DNA of 37,644 bases, from the NCBI GenBank assembly GCA_030426475.1, contig JAUHYR010000020.1, forward strand, positions 1-37,644. Reading direction: 5' to 3'. The translations under genes were made by a program, and so were the position numbers. Shown here in pieces: positions 26,866 to 37,300 of this stretch. This DNA is from Bacteroidia bacterium (GTDB taxonomy: Bacteria > Bacteroidota > Bacteroidia > Flavobacteriales_E > Vicingaceae). Position 1 is the stretch's first letter. The number at the start of each line of letters is the position of its first letter. Under the pieces are notes generated by a model, which had not been told where the DNA came from, did no database searches, and worked only from the letters and a program-made list of their open reading frames with translations.

Positions 26866-28212
26866 CTAGTATATTCCTGTATAATTAAAAGGAGATATTT
26901 TATATAATTCCTCTTTTACTTTTTCATCAACATTTAATTTTGAAATAAAATTTTTAATGGATTCAGCAGTAATCTTTTCATTAGTTCTGGTCAAGTCTTT
27001 CAATGCTTCGTAAGGTTTATCAAAGCCTTCTCTTCTTAAAACAGTTTGAATGGCTTCAGCAACAACAGCCCAATTGTTTTCTAAATCTTCATCTATTTTA
27101 GCTTTGTTTAGTTGTAGCTTAGATAGCCCTTTTAATATTGATTGAAAGGCAATAATGGTATGACCTATAGGAACTCCTATATTTCTTAAAACAGTTGAAT
27201 CTGTTAAATCTCTTTGAAGTCTTGAAACCGGAAGCTTTTCAGATAGATGTTCAAATAAGGCATTTGCAATTCCAAAATTTCCTTCTGCATTTTCAAAATC
27301 AATGGGATTTACTTTATGTGGCATTGCTGAAGAACCTATTTCTCCGGCCTTTATTTTTTGCTTAAAGTATTCCATTGATACATATGTCCATATATCTCTG
27401 CTAAAATCAATTAAGATGACATTAATCCTCTTCATACAATCAAAAATGGCTGAGAGGTTATCATAATGCTCAATTTGTGTAGTATATTGAGAACGGTTTA
27501 ATCCGAGCACATTATCTACAAAATTATTTGCAAATGATATCCAGTCAATATCAGGATAAGCAACAAAGTGTGCATTAAAATTTCCTGTTGCGCCACCAAA
27601 CTTAGCCGGAAAAGGAAGTGATTTTAATTGTTCTAACTGTTTTTCAAGCCTTTCATGAAAAACCATAAACTCTTTTCCCAACATAGTTGGAGAAGCGGGT
27701 TGACCATGAGTTCTTGCAAGCATGGCAATATCTTTCCATTCTTTTGTAAAAGTCGATAGTTCACTTATTATCTCTTGTATTTGTGGTAAGTAACATTCAA
27801 GAGTAGCTTCTTTTAAGCTAAGCGGAACGGAAGTATTATTAATATCCTGAGAGGTTAAACCAAAATGAATAAATTCTTTTTCAGCTCCAATTCCAATAGC
27901 ATCAAGCTTTTCTTTAATAAAATATTCTACTGCTTTTACATCATGATTGGTCGTTTTTTCAATTTCTTTTATTCTTGATGCATCTTCTACCGTAAAGTTT
28001 TTGTAGATGTTTCTTAAATCATTGAACTTGTCTTTTGAAACATTTTTCAACTGAGGTAGCGGTAACTCACAAAGTGCAATAAAGTATTCTATTTCAACTC
28101 TTACTCGATATTCAATTAGTGCAAATTCAGAAAAATAATTTCTTAGAATCTCAGTTTTATTAGCATATCTTCCATCTATTGGAGAAATTGCTGTAAGTGA
28201 ATTTAAATCCAT
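26866..28212 (-). CDS. purB: Adenylosuccinate lyase (EC 4.3.2.2)
   Basis: Acts twice in purine synthesis, cleaving SAICAR and adenylosuccinate with release of fumarate. The 448-residue protein begins MDLNSLTAISPIDGRY, as in the long (E. coli-like) subfamily. Catalytic segments are FGLTSQDINNTS (about 118-128), RTHGQPASPT (168-176, general acid or base histidine) and the signature SSAMPHKVNP (294-303). Its stop abuts the convergent kinase stop with no intervening base. A TAATTTCG at 28246-28253 (minus) is a one-mismatch -7 candidate, without a TTG partner. Confidence 0.97.
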   Translation of the reverse strand: MDLNSLTAISPIDGRYANKTEILRNYFSEFALIEYRVRVEIEYFIALCELPLPQLKNVSKDKFNDLRNIYKNFTVEDASRIKEIEKTTNHDVKAVEYFIKEKLDAIGIGAEKEFIHFGLTSQDINNTSVPLSLKEATLECYLPQIQEIISELSTFTKEWKDIAMLARTHGQPASPTMLGKEFMVFHERLEKQLEQLKSLPFPAKFGGATGNFNAHFVAYPDIDWISFANNFVDNVLGLNRSQYTTQIEHYDNLSAIFDCMKRINVILIDFSRDIWTYVSMEYFKQKIKAGEIGSSAMPHKVNPIDFENAEGNFGIANALFEHLSEKLPVSRLQRDLTDSTVLRNIGVPIGHTIIAFQSILKGLSKLQLNKAKIDEDLENNWAVVAEAIQTVLRREGFDKPYEALKDLTRTNEKITAESIKNFISKLNVDEKVKEELYKISPFNYTGIY

Positions 28213-28275
28213 TTTATATCTTTATATGGTTGATAAAAAGAAGCACGAAATTAGTAAATTAAAATACTACAGAAA

Positions 28276-29061
28276 ATGAAATTAATTAAAGATGCCTGGA
28301 AATCAATGACCTATTATGGAAAAGCACTTGATGTTATTTTTACAAAAGGATTGTGGTGGTTTTTTGCTTTTCCCTTACTACTCAACTTAATTTTCTTTTT
28401 TGGTGGTTATTATTTTGTTGGCTCACTTTCAGATTCATTGGTGGAGTGGGTAAATGCTCAAATGGATTTAAACCCAGAGGCTTGGTGGGCTGCTTTATTA
28501 ACCGGAACACTTTCTTGGGTAATCTGGCTGGTACTTAAATTAATCTTCTTTTTTACGTTTGCCTACTTTGGTGGATATATTGTAATTGTTTTACTGAGCC
28601 CTGTATTTTCATATTTATCAGAACGAACTGAAAAGATATTAACAGGAAAAAAATATGATTTTGATTTTGACCAATTAATGAGAGATGTAGTGAGAGGAAT
28701 TCTTATTGCTACTAGAAATGTATTAATAGAGGTGCTTTGGATGATTGGATGCTTTATCATTACGTTTATTCCTCTTATCGGGTTTATTGGTCCTGTAATT
28801 TTGTTTTTCGTCACTTCATATTTCTATGGTTTCTCCTTTTCAGACTATTCACTTGAAAGAAGAAAAATGACCATATCCCAAAGTGTAAGCTTTATGAGAC
28901 AAAATAAAGGCTCTATTATTGGAAACGGAATGATATACTCTATTTTTATGTTAATTCCTTTTTGTGGAGTAACGTTAGCAGGCTTTGCCGCTATTGTTAG
29001 TGTGGTTGCAGCAACTATTTCTGTTCATCAAATTGAAAATAAATCTATAAAAATTGCTTAA
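28276..29061 (+). CDS. EI24/CysZ-like membrane protein
   Basis: A 261-residue polytopic inner-membrane protein of the EI24 family (PF07264-like), with hydrophobic blocks at about 27-50, 76-110, 150-185 and 215-250. The family pattern is seen at AWKSMTYYGKAL near the N-terminus, at LLSPVFSYLSERTEKILTGK between helices, and at SFSDYSLERRKMTISQSV. The family includes CysZ, a sulfate permease, but many Bacteroidota members sit apart from cysteine genes, as here, so sulfate transport is only a possibility. The promoter of the next gene lies within and just after its 3' end. Confidence 0.85.
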   Translation: MKLIKDAWKSMTYYGKALDVIFTKGLWWFFAFPLLLNLIFFFGGYYFVGSLSDSLVEWVNAQMDLNPEAWWAALLTGTLSWVIWLVLKLIFFFTFAYFGGYIVIVLLSPVFSYLSERTEKILTGKKYDFDFDQLMRDVVRGILIATRNVLIEVLWMIGCFIITFIPLIGFIGPVILFFVTSYFYGFSFSDYSLERRKMTISQSVSFMRQNKGSIIGNGMIYSIFMLIPFCGVTLAGFAAIVSVVAATISVHQIENKSIKIA

Positions 29062-29076
29062 GCTATTGTCAATCAT

Positions 29077-29084
29077 TACTTTTG
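29077..29084 (+). promoter_or_regulatory. Promoter -7 box TACTTTTG for the PorE-like gene
   Basis: TACTTTTG fits TAnnTTTG with a TTG at 29054-29056, 20 bp upstream. The -33 element therefore lies inside the end of the EI24 gene. The predicted start near 29090 leaves a leader of about 18 nt before the ATG at 29108. Confidence 0.7.
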
Positions 29085-29107
29085 TTAGACTTTAAAACTT
29101 TAATTCC

Positions 29108-30709
29108 ATGAAACTTATTTCCTCTGTTATATTAATCTTCATCACAATTTCTATTTATGCCCAAGATGGTTTGGGGGTAAAAGATGTATATAAGATGAAA
29201 GAAGCTGACCATAAATTTTATGAAAAAGATTACAGAGCAGCTTTAAATCTGTATAGACAAATAATGGAAAACACAAAGTCTAATGCTCTTCTTAATTATA
29301 AAGTAGCAAAATGTCACTATGAACTAAAAAGTTTTGATTTGGCTGTAGAATACTATAGAAATGCAAAAAATATAGACCCTGAAGTAAAAAAGGAATTTTA
29401 CTTTGAATATGGTAAAGCTTTACACAAAAATGGAATGATTGATGAAGCTATGGAGGCATATCAGGAGTATAGAAAAGTAATCAAGAATAAAAAGAAAATC
29501 ATCAAGAACATGGATTTGGAATATTATGAAGCCATGTGTACACGAGCTAAGGAGTTGATGGATTCTCCTGTTCCTGTGGAGATTATAAACCTTGGGCGTG
29601 AAGTAAACTCAAGAGAAGATGATTATGGTCCTTCTATTTCTGCCGATGGAAAAACAATGATATTCACCTCCAGAAGAGCTGCTACTAAGGGCGGTGGAAG
29701 AGATTTACAAGGCGATCATAAATTTTACGAAGACATCTACATATCTGAATGGGATTCAGAAAATAAAATGTGGAAATCAGCGGAAAATATTCCCGGTAAA
29801 TTAAATACAGAAGGTCATGATGCGGCTCTATGTATTGGGGCTGACGGGAAAGTAATTTATTTATATAGAAATGATGGCGTAGTTTACATCGGAGATATTT
29901 TTGTTTCAAAAATTAACTCTTCGGGCAATTGGTCAACTCCTAAAGATTTAGGAAAACCAATTAACACAAGCTACTTTGAAAGCTCTGCCAGTATTACTTC
30001 TGACGGAAATAGACTATACTTTGTAAGTGAAAAGCCTAAAGGTGGTTTTGGTCAAACAGATATTTATTATTCCGATAGAATTAGTAGAAATGTGTGGTCA
30101 GAGCCGGTTAATTTGGGAGATTCAATAAATACACCTTATGACGAAGTGAAAGTGTTTATTCACCCGGATGGCAAAACTTTATTTTTTAGTTCTGACGGCC
30201 ATAACAGCATGGGAGGATATGATATTTTTATGAGTAGAATGCGTTATGATAGCACCTGGAGTAAACCGGTAAATCTTGGTTATCCAATCAATACAGTGGT
30301 TGATGATGTTCACTTCATTCTTTCTACAGATAAAAAGACAGGATATTATTCAACATTCAGAAAAAATGGTTTTGGCGAAAAGGATATTTACAAAATAGAC
30401 ATGACAAAATATCCAATAGCAAACTTAATAAATGAAAAACCTACTGTAATTATTAAAGGAAAAATTCAAGCTGACCAATTAGAAGACCTTTTAGTGCAAG
30501 TATATAATGAAAAAGAGGAAAGAATAGCACAAACAAAAACTAATGAAGAAGGAGAGTATTTCTTAACTATTCCTGAAGGAGAATATACCATTCGTGCAGG
30601 TGCGGCAGGTTATAAAGTAGTTTCTCAAAAAATAAGTGTCTATGAAGATAAAGGCTCTGACGAAACTACTTCACATTCATTTGATTTTAAGCTGGTAAAG
30701 CTTGAATAA
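29108..30709 (+). CDS. PorE-like protein: TPR, PD40 propeller and carboxypeptidase-regulatory-like domain, no OmpA domain
   Basis: The 533-residue exported protein has a signal peptide (MKLISSVILIFITISIYAQ). TPR repeats span about 24-135 (YEKDYRAALNLYRQIM, then FDLAVEYYRNAKNIDP). A PD40/TolB-like propeller covers about 160-430 with repeats such as PSISADGKTMIFTS, ITSDGNRLYFVSE and HPDGKTLFFSSDG. A carboxypeptidase-regulatory-like beta domain lies at about 444-533. The same order occurs in PorE of the T9SS, but PorE ends with an OmpA peptidoglycan-binding domain that is absent here. The stop codon is genuine in reading: the chain ends cleanly at SFDFKLVKLE. It may be a T9SS accessory or a relative with another envelope role. 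It has its own promoter and precedes clpX by 57 bp. Confidence 0.88.
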   Translation: MKLISSVILIFITISIYAQDGLGVKDVYKMKEADHKFYEKDYRAALNLYRQIMENTKSNALLNYKVAKCHYELKSFDLAVEYYRNAKNIDPEVKKEFYFEYGKALHKNGMIDEAMEAYQEYRKVIKNKKKIIKNMDLEYYEAMCTRAKELMDSPVPVEIINLGREVNSREDDYGPSISADGKTMIFTSRRAATKGGGRDLQGDHKFYEDIYISEWDSENKMWKSAENIPGKLNTEGHDAALCIGADGKVIYLYRNDGVVYIGDIFVSKINSSGNWSTPKDLGKPINTSYFESSASITSDGNRLYFVSEKPKGGFGQTDIYYSDRISRNVWSEPVNLGDSINTPYDEVKVFIHPDGKTLFFSSDGHNSMGGYDIFMSRMRYDSTWSKPVNLGYPINTVVDDVHFILSTDKKTGYYSTFRKNGFGEKDIYKIDMTKYPIANLINEKPTVIIKGKIQADQLEDLLVQVYNEKEERIAQTKTNEEGEYFLTIPEGEYTIRAGAAGYKVVSQKISVYEDKGSDETTSHSFDFKLVKLE

Positions 30710-30766
30710 TTCGATAAAGCACTATTTGCTAAAAAAATCCGACCTTTGTGCTTTAAACTTGATTAA

Positions 30767-32017
30767 ATGAGCCAGGAAGAAGATATTAAATGTTCCTTTT
30801 GTAATCGATCAAAGGTAGAGGTAGATGTAATTGTTGAAGGAATCAACGGACATATTTGTAATTACTGTATTCATCAGGCAGAGGCTATTGTTAAAGAAGA
30901 AATAAACTCTAAGCTAAATGCCGATATTAATAAACAGCTCACACTTCTTAAACCTGCTCAAATAAAAGAACATTTAGATGAATATGTTATTGGTCAAGAA
31001 GATGCTAAAAAAGTACTTTCTGTTGCTGTTTACAATCATTATAAAAGAATAGCTCAACCATTTTCTTCTAAGAAGAATGATATCGAAATTGAGAAATCAA
31101 ATATTTTATTAGTTGGAAGAACAGGAACAGGAAAAACGCTTTTAGCTAAAACCATTGCTAAAGTTTTAAATGTTCCGTTTTGTATTGCCGATGCAACTGT
31201 TTTAACAGAGGCAGGTTATGTGGGTGAAGATGTAGAAAGTATTCTTACAAGACTTTTGCAAGCAGCAGATTATGATGTTCCTTCGGCTCAGAGAGGAATT
31301 GTTTTTATTGATGAGATAGATAAAATTGCAAGGAAAAGTGATAACCCATCTATTACCAGAGATGTTTCAGGAGAGGGTGTTCAACAAGCTTTGTTGAAGT
31401 TACTGGAAGGTTCTGACGTAAATGTTCCGCCACAAGGTGGAAGAAAACATCCTGAACAAAAACTAATTACCATTAATACGAATAACATATTATTTATTTG
31501 TGGTGGTGCTTTTGACGGTATTGAAAAACTAATCGCTAAAAGAGTTCAAACCCAAACAATAGGTTATAGAAATAAAGACAAAGAAGCGGAAATAGACAAA
31601 GAAAATTTATTACAATACGTTTCGCCTCAAGATGTAAAATCATTTGGGATAATACCCGAATTAATTGGTCGTGTACCGGTGGTAACTCATTTAAATCCTT
31701 TAGATGCAGATGCGCTAAGAAGAATTTTAGTAGAGCCGAAAAATGCCATAGTAAAACAATACAAAAAGTTGTTTGACATTGATAAAATTGAGCTGGAAAT
31801 AGAAGATGAGGTGTATGATTTTATAGTAAGTAAAGCTATGGAATATAAACTGGGTGCAAGAGGATTACGCTCCATTTGCGAAGCCATTATGCTTGATGCC
31901 ATGTATGACTTACCTTCAGAAAAAGAATCTGATACCAACAAAAAGTTTGTAGTTACATTAGAGTATGCTCAAGAGAAATTTAGCAAGGCTGCAATGGCTA
32001 AACTAAAAGTAGCCTAG
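30767..32017 (+). CDS. clpX: ATP-dependent Clp protease ATP-binding subunit ClpX
   Basis: AAA+ unfoldase that feeds substrates to ClpP. The 416-residue protein has an N-terminal zinc finger (C9, C12, C31, C34), then [14 protein letters not shown]. Walker A is GRTGTGKT (117-124), Walker B is [12 protein letters not shown], and the pore loop lies near [10 protein letters not shown]. Sensor 2 is GARGLRSI. The ClpP-docking loop reads TIGYRN instead of the IGF of E. coli, and Tyr at this site is probably normal in Bacteroidota. clpP and tig are not adjacent. The last bases overlap the convergent lipoprotein gene, and both stops share the palindrome CTAG. Confidence 0.97.
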   Translation: MSQEEDIKCSFCNRSKVEVDVIVEGINGHICNYCIHQAEAIVKEEINSKLNADINKQLTLLKPAQIKEHLDEYVIGQEDAKKVLSVAVYNHYKRIAQPFSSKKNDIEIEKSNILLVGRTGTGKTLLAKTIAKVLNVPFCIADATVLTEAGYVGEDVESILTRLLQAADYDVPSAQRGIVFIDEIDKIARKSDNPSITRDVSGEGVQQALLKLLEGSDVNVPPQGGRKHPEQKLITINTNNILFICGGAFDGIEKLIAKRVQTQTIGYRNKDKEAEIDKENLLQYVSPQDVKSFGIIPELIGRVPVVTHLNPLDADALRRILVEPKNAIVKQYKKLFDIDKIELEIEDEVYDFIVSKAMEYKLGARGLRSICEAIMLDAMYDLPSEKESDTNKKFVVTLEYAQEKFSKAAMAKLKVA

Positions 32018-32859
32018 CGCAACATTCCAATTTCAATTTCTTCACCATTTTTAAATACAGTGGCATGGTCTCCACAAGTGCTTGGATATTGTAGTTCTCT
32101 GGCAATTAAATTTTCCGGTTTTACTTCTTCTAAACCAACAGCAGGGTAAAAGCAGTTTCCTAAACTGTGAACAGCGGTTTTAATTTTTGAAGTATATAAA
32201 TTTCCTTGTAATGTTCTGCCATTTGAATTTCCTGTCACCTCAAAAATATCATCTGAGACATCACTAATTGTTGACCCACCGGAAGTCCAATCAATAGAAA
32301 ATGAACCATTGAATTTTAATGTATTATTTTTTGCGGTATCGGTTAAATAAATATCGGTTGCCGTTAAAGCATACAAAGGATAATTGGTTTTAGTATTTAT
32401 GCCTTTATAAGTTACGCTAAGAGTACCAGTAATATTTTTGCCATTTAAATAGTAATTGGAAAAACTAGCTGAATAATTTCCGTTTACTTGATTGATTTTT
32501 CCGTTTACCAGGCATTTAATGGTTCCTTGTCTTCCAACATCCAATAAACAAGCTCCGCCATTAAAAGAAATGTTTAATTTTTTTGGAGAAGAGACTGTAT
32601 CCTTAGTTATGGCATCACAACCAAAAAGTGAAGTGGTATTAGAACCATTATCTGAAATTCCTTTTGAATTTTCTGCAGCAGCCAACGTAATTTTAAAAGC
32701 ATCAAAAATAATGCTTTCAGATAGTGCTAAACTAACGGAAGTGTGAGTAGTCCTGTCTTCATCTCTATCTGACTTAGAGCATGCAAAAGCTAGTAACAGA
32801 ATTAAAAAGCTACACTTTTTGATAAACTGCAAACTCCAAATCATATTTGTTTTTTTCAT
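32014..32859 (-). CDS. Predicted lipoprotein, function unknown
   Basis: A 281-residue protein with a lipoprotein signal: hydrophobic [19 protein letters not shown] with a lipobox cysteine at about residue 27. The mature part is a beta-rich Ser/Thr/Asn protein (SGTxSVTY-like strands) with four cysteines in addition to the lipid-bearing one. No family is recognised. Acidic residues follow the cysteine, the pattern associated with surface export of Bacteroidota lipoproteins. The longest start at 32859 overlaps the end of folA by 50 bp. An ATG at 32842-32844 reduces this to 35 bp and still leaves a full signal, so the start is uncertain. It is the last gene of the thyA-folA cluster. Confidence 0.8.
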   Translation of the reverse strand: MKKTNMIWSLQFIKKCSFLILLLAFACSKSDRDEDRTTHTSVSLALSESIIFDAFKITLAAAENSKGISDNGSNTTSLFGCDAITKDTVSSPKKLNISFNGGACLLDVGRQGTIKCLVNGKINQVNGNYSASFSNYYLNGKNITGTLSVTYKGINTKTNYPLYALTATDIYLTDTAKNNTLKFNGSFSIDWTSGGSTISDVSDDIFEVTGNSNGRTLQGNLYTSKIKTAVHSLGNCFYPAVGLEEVKPENLIARELQYPSTCGDHATVFKNGEEIEIGMLR

Positions 32860-33316
32860 CTGCTAAACGTGTTTCAGAAGAAACCTTTTTCCATTTTGTT
32901 GAATCAAATGTAGGAAAATAGGTGTCACCGTCAAAATTTGCTTTTACCCAGGTGATGTACATTTTATCTATTAATCCGGCATCTAAATATTGTTTATAGA
33001 TTTCTCCGCCACCAATAATAAAAAGCTCAGTTTCATTATTTTTTTTGGCATAATCTACAGCAGATTTAATATCGTTAATTACTATAATCCCCTCTTCGTA
33101 AAAATCGCTGTTTCTTGTTAAAACAATATTTGTTCTGTCAACTAAAGGCCTAAATTTTTTAGGGATGGATAAATAATTTTTTCTGCCACAAACTATATGA
33201 TGTCCAATGGTGGTTTCTTTAAAATATTTCATGTCGGCAGGTAAATGCCAAACTAAATTATTGTCTTTTCCAATAACATAATTTTGGGCTACAGCAACTA
33301 TTAAAGATACTACCAT
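32810..33316 (-). CDS. folA: Dihydrofolate reductase (EC 1.5.1.3)
   Basis: Reduces dihydrofolate with NADPH, regenerating the folate oxidised by ThyA. The 168-residue protein has [19 protein letters not shown] at the start, the substrate segment LVWHLPADMKYFKE with the acidic catalytic residue in PAD, the cofactor segment CGRKNYLSIP, and the late motif FIIGGGEIYKQYL. The ATG shares one base with the thyA stop (TAATG), so the two are translationally coupled in the usual thyA-folA order. The C-terminal end overlaps the lipoprotein gene. Confidence 0.97.
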   Translation of the reverse strand: MVVSLIVAVAQNYVIGKDNNLVWHLPADMKYFKETTIGHHIVCGRKNYLSIPKKFRPLVDRTNIVLTRNSDFYEEGIIVINDIKSAVDYAKKNNETELFIIGGGEIYKQYLDAGLIDKMYITWVKANFDGDTYFPTFDSTKWKKVSSETRLADEKNKYDLEFAVYQKV

Positions 33317-34110
33317 TATACTGCAACCGGAGCTTTAATGTGTGGGTAAGGTTCGTAATTTACTAATTCAAAATCTTCAAACTTAAACTCAAACAAATCC
33401 TTAACATCAGGGTTTATTTTTAAAGTAGGAAGTGTTTTTGGAGTTCTCTCAAGCTGCAATTTTGCTTGCTCGTAATGATTAGAGTATAGGTGAGCATCTC
33501 CAAAAGTGTGCACAAACTCTCCGGGCTTTAAGTTACAAACTTGAGCCACCATTAAAGTTAATAAAGCGTAAGATGCAATGTTAAACGGAACACCTAAAAA
33601 CACATCGGCACTTCTTTGGTATAATTGGCAAGATAATTTTCCGTCAGCAACATAAAATTGAAATAGACAATGACATGGCGGTAAAGCCATTTTTTCTATA
33701 TCAGCTACATTCCAGGCACTAACAATCAATCTTCTTGAATCAGGCTTAGTTTTTATTTGATTTATCAGATTAGAAATTTGGTCAATTTTGCCACCATCGG
33801 GAGTTGGCCAAGAACGCCATTGGTAACCATAAACAGGCCCTAAGTTTCCGTTTTCGTCTGCCCATTCATCCCAAATAGAAACACCATTATCTTTTAGGTA
33901 TTTAATGTTTGAGTCACCTTTTAAAAACCATAATAATTCATGGATAATGGAGCGTAAATGCAGTTTTTTGGTCGTTAAGCAAGGAAATCCATTTTCTAAG
34001 TTAAATCGCATTTGGTAACCAAAAACACTTTTTGTTCCTGTCCCTGTTCTGTCAGATTTTTCAGTGCCGTTGTCTAAAATGTGTTCAAGTAAATTTAAAT
34101 ATTGCTGCAT
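33316..34110 (-). CDS. thyA: Thymidylate synthase (EC 2.1.1.45)
   Basis: Methylates dUMP to dTMP with methylene-tetrahydrofolate. The product is 264 residues, the same length as the E. coli enzyme, with the nucleophile C146 in [11 protein letters not shown]. Flanking motifs are [18 protein letters not shown] at the N-terminus, the dUMP-binding [16 protein letters not shown], and [10 protein letters not shown] at the C-terminus. It is first in the thyA-folA-lipoprotein cluster. A candidate promoter lies 17 bp upstream. Confidence 0.98.
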   Translation of the reverse strand: MQQYLNLLEHILDNGTEKSDRTGTGTKSVFGYQMRFNLENGFPCLTTKKLHLRSIIHELLWFLKGDSNIKYLKDNGVSIWDEWADENGNLGPVYGYQWRSWPTPDGGKIDQISNLINQIKTKPDSRRLIVSAWNVADIEKMALPPCHCLFQFYVADGKLSCQLYQRSADVFLGVPFNIASYALLTLMVAQVCNLKPGEFVHTFGDAHLYSNHYEQAKLQLERTPKTLPTLKINPDVKDLFEFKFEDFELVNYEPYPHIKAPVAV

Positions 34111-34313
34111 GGTAAAATTTTAGAGTACAAATGTCAGTTCTTTAAATTTTTATGGCAATACCCAATGGATATAATTATCCAAAAGTTTTAAACGATAGTT
34201 AGAAATTTTAATCTTGGATTTCTATGGGTATAAATAGAACAATTGTTGTTAGCTGCAATTAGGAAAATTATGCTTATTTCCTGGTATATTTACTATATCT
34301 AAAAATGGTAGCT
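34111..34313. other. Longest intergenic region, divergent thyA / propeller gene
   Basis: These 203 bp hold the thyA promoter candidate and, further right, a perfect palindrome TGGATATAATTATCCA (34166-34181, 6-bp arms). A TATATTTA (34285-34292) resembles a -7 box for the plus-strand gene. No tRNA, small RNA or short coding frame is recognisable. Confidence 0.5.
34128..34135 (-). promoter_or_regulatory. Candidate thyA promoter, -7 box GACATTTG
   Basis: On the minus strand GACATTTG differs from TAnnTTTG only in its first base. A TTG at 34156-34158 (minus) is 20 bp upstream. The predicted leader is about 12 nt. The correct spacing compensates for the weaker box. Confidence 0.4.
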
Positions 34314-37300
34314 ATGAATAGGATTTATATAATTTTTATTGCGTCACTTTTTCTTGTGATTTCTTCGTCAATTAGTGCTCAAAAATGGGTGGATATGATG
34401 AATGACACAGAAGCTAATTTTTATGATATTCAGAAAGAATTTAATGCTTATTGGGCAGATAAAGACCATACTGAAAAAGGTCATGGTTGGAAACAGTTTA
34501 AGCGTTGGGAATACATAATGGAACAACGGTTATATCCTCATGGTGATAGAGCCATTATGAACAGAGCCATGATGGATTATTATAACAATGTACATCTAAA
34601 AAAAAACACTCAAAATGGTAAAGCTGCCAATTGGACTTTGGTAGGTCCAACTTCAGCAATTCCGTCTAACGGTGGCGGAATGGGAAGAATAAACTTTGTT
34701 CGATTTGACCCTGCAAATTCTAATACTGTTTTTGTTGGTTCTCCCGGTGGCGGTTTATGGAAATCTACGAATTCTGGAAACAGTTGGTCTAACTTAAATA
34801 CTGATAATTTACCTGTAATTGGTTGTTCAGATTTAGCTATTGACCCAAACAATTCAAATATTATGTATTTGGCTACAGGAGATGGTGATGGAAGTGATAC
34901 GTATAGCATAGGTGTTTTAAAATCTACAAATGGTGGAACAACATGGAACACTACTGGCTTAAATTGGAATGTAACTCAAGCAAGGACAATCCGAAAACTA
35001 ATCATTAATCCTTCCAATACAAATATTTTAATTGCTGCTACAAGTAATGGAATATACCGAACCACAAATGGCGGCACCTCTTGGACTCAAATTATAACAG
35101 GTAGTTTTAGAGATTTAGAGTTTAAACCTAACAATCCAAATACTGTATATGCTACTACCGACCAATTTTATGTTTCCACCAATGGTGGAGTAAGTTTTAC
35201 GCAGGTGACTAGTGGTTTACCCGCTGCAAATGCTTCCAATAGAATGGCAATAGCAGTTACTCCAGCTAATGCAAATTATGTTTATGTACTTTCTTCAGAT
35301 AATTCTTCAGGATATGGAGGAGTATATCGTTCGACAAATAGCGGAACAAGTTTTTCTACTATGTCAACTACACCAAACATACTTGGATATAGCGTTACAG
35401 GAAGCGGAAGCGGTGGACAAGGCTGGTATGATTTAGCTATTGCAGCATCTAACACTAATGCAAATGAAATTGTTGTAGGAGGTGTAAATATCTGGAGGTC
35501 GACAAATGGGGGAAGTTCATTTAGTATAATAGCACACTGGTATGGAGCCAGTGGAACACCTTATGTTCATGCTGACGTTCATGATTTAATTTATTTACCC
35601 GGTAGTGGAACAACTATATGGGCCGGATGTGATGGTGGTACTTTTAGAACAACTAACAATGGAACAAGCTGGAGCGACAGAAGTGCCAATTTACAGATTG
35701 GTCAACTTTATCGATTATCTACTTCTGCAACAAATACGTCCTTAAATTTATCAGGCTGGCAAGATAATGGAACCAATAGAGTGAATGGAACTTCATGGTC
35801 TAGAGTAATTGGAGGTGATGGGATGGAGTGCATCATTGACCATTCTAACGCAAATATTATGTATGGTGAATTATATTACGGAGATATTGATAAGTCTACT
35901 AATGGTGGAAACAGCTTTTCAAATATTGTAAGTTCAGGTGGTTCGGGTGTGAATTCAAACGGTAACTGGGTTACTCCTTACATTATGCACCCTACAAATG
36001 CTAATACACTTCTTGTTGGTAAAGATAATCTGTATCGTTCAACAAATGGCGGTACTTCATGGAACACACTTGGAGCAATGACCGGTACAACCAGTAAAGT
36101 TAATGCAATTGCTTATGCTTCTTCAAATACGAATTATATTTATGCATCAAAGAATACAAAACTTTTTAAATCCACTAATGGTGGTACTTCATTTACAGAT
36201 ATAACTTCAGGCTTGCCTAATTCATCTATAACTTATATAGCTATTTCAAACACTGACCCTAATAAAGTTTGGGTAACTTTTTCAGGTTACAGCTCAGCGA
36301 ATAAAGTTTTTATGACTACAAATGGAGGTACTACTTGGACAAATTATAGTACAGGTCTTCCAAATCTTCCTGTTAATTGTGTGGTTTATGAAAATGGTTC
36401 TGCTGATGGAGTTTATGTAGGGACAGATGTGGGAGTATACTTTAGAGATAATACTATGAGTAATTGGGTTTCTTATATGACTGGTTTACCTAATGTAATT
36501 ATTAATGAATTAGAAATTCAATATACAGCCGGAAAAATAAGAGCTGCAACTTATGGAAGAGGAATTTGGGAATCAGACTTATTTAGTAGTTCGGGAGCAG
36601 CTCCGGTTGCTAATTTTACTTCAAATCAGCAAAGTGGATGTCCGGGAACACAAATTAATTTTACAGACTTATCCAACTTTAATCCAACATCATGGAGTTG
36701 GAATGTGACACCATCAACAGGAGTAACTTATGTAGGTGCTACAAATTCTACAAGCCAAAACCCTATGATTGTTTTTGCAAATCCCGGAACTTATACTATT
36801 TCTTTAACTGCTACTAATGTAAATGGAAGTAATAATCACACCAAAAACAACTACATCACTATTTCTGCTACTCAAATTCTTCCTTTAGTTGAAGGATTTT
36901 CTGGTGCTTTTGTTCCTGCAAATTGGTCAAATAATGATTTAGCTAACGATGGCTTTACTTGGTTAAAAAATACTTCTGTGGGAGGCTACGGAACAAGTAG
37001 TGAATCTGCTTGGTTTGAAAATTATACTAATAACTCAGCAGGAAGTTATGACGAGCTATGGACACCGATTTATGATGTGTCAACTTCTTCCAGTCTGTCA
37101 TTGAGCTTTGATGTGTCTTATGCAAGATACAACTCCACATACAGTGATACAATGGCGGTTTTAGTTTCTACCGACTGTGGAAGCTCATTCACTCAAGTAT
37201 GGATGCAAGGTGGTACTACTCTGGCAACGGTACCTGATAACACCAATTCTTTTACACCTAGCTCTTCTCAATGGAAAACAATAAATGTAAATTTAAATGC

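Noticed and set aside
34111-34313. A tRNA or small RNA in the longest gene-free stretch
   Set aside because: No cloverleaf, no GC-rich stem pairs and no promoter-terminator pair are visible.
34610-34951. Minus-strand open frame of 113 codons
   Set aside because: It lies wholly within the propeller gene on the plus strand, has low-complexity Pro/Val-rich sequence and no conserved motif. It is a by-product of the repeated Asp-box DNA.
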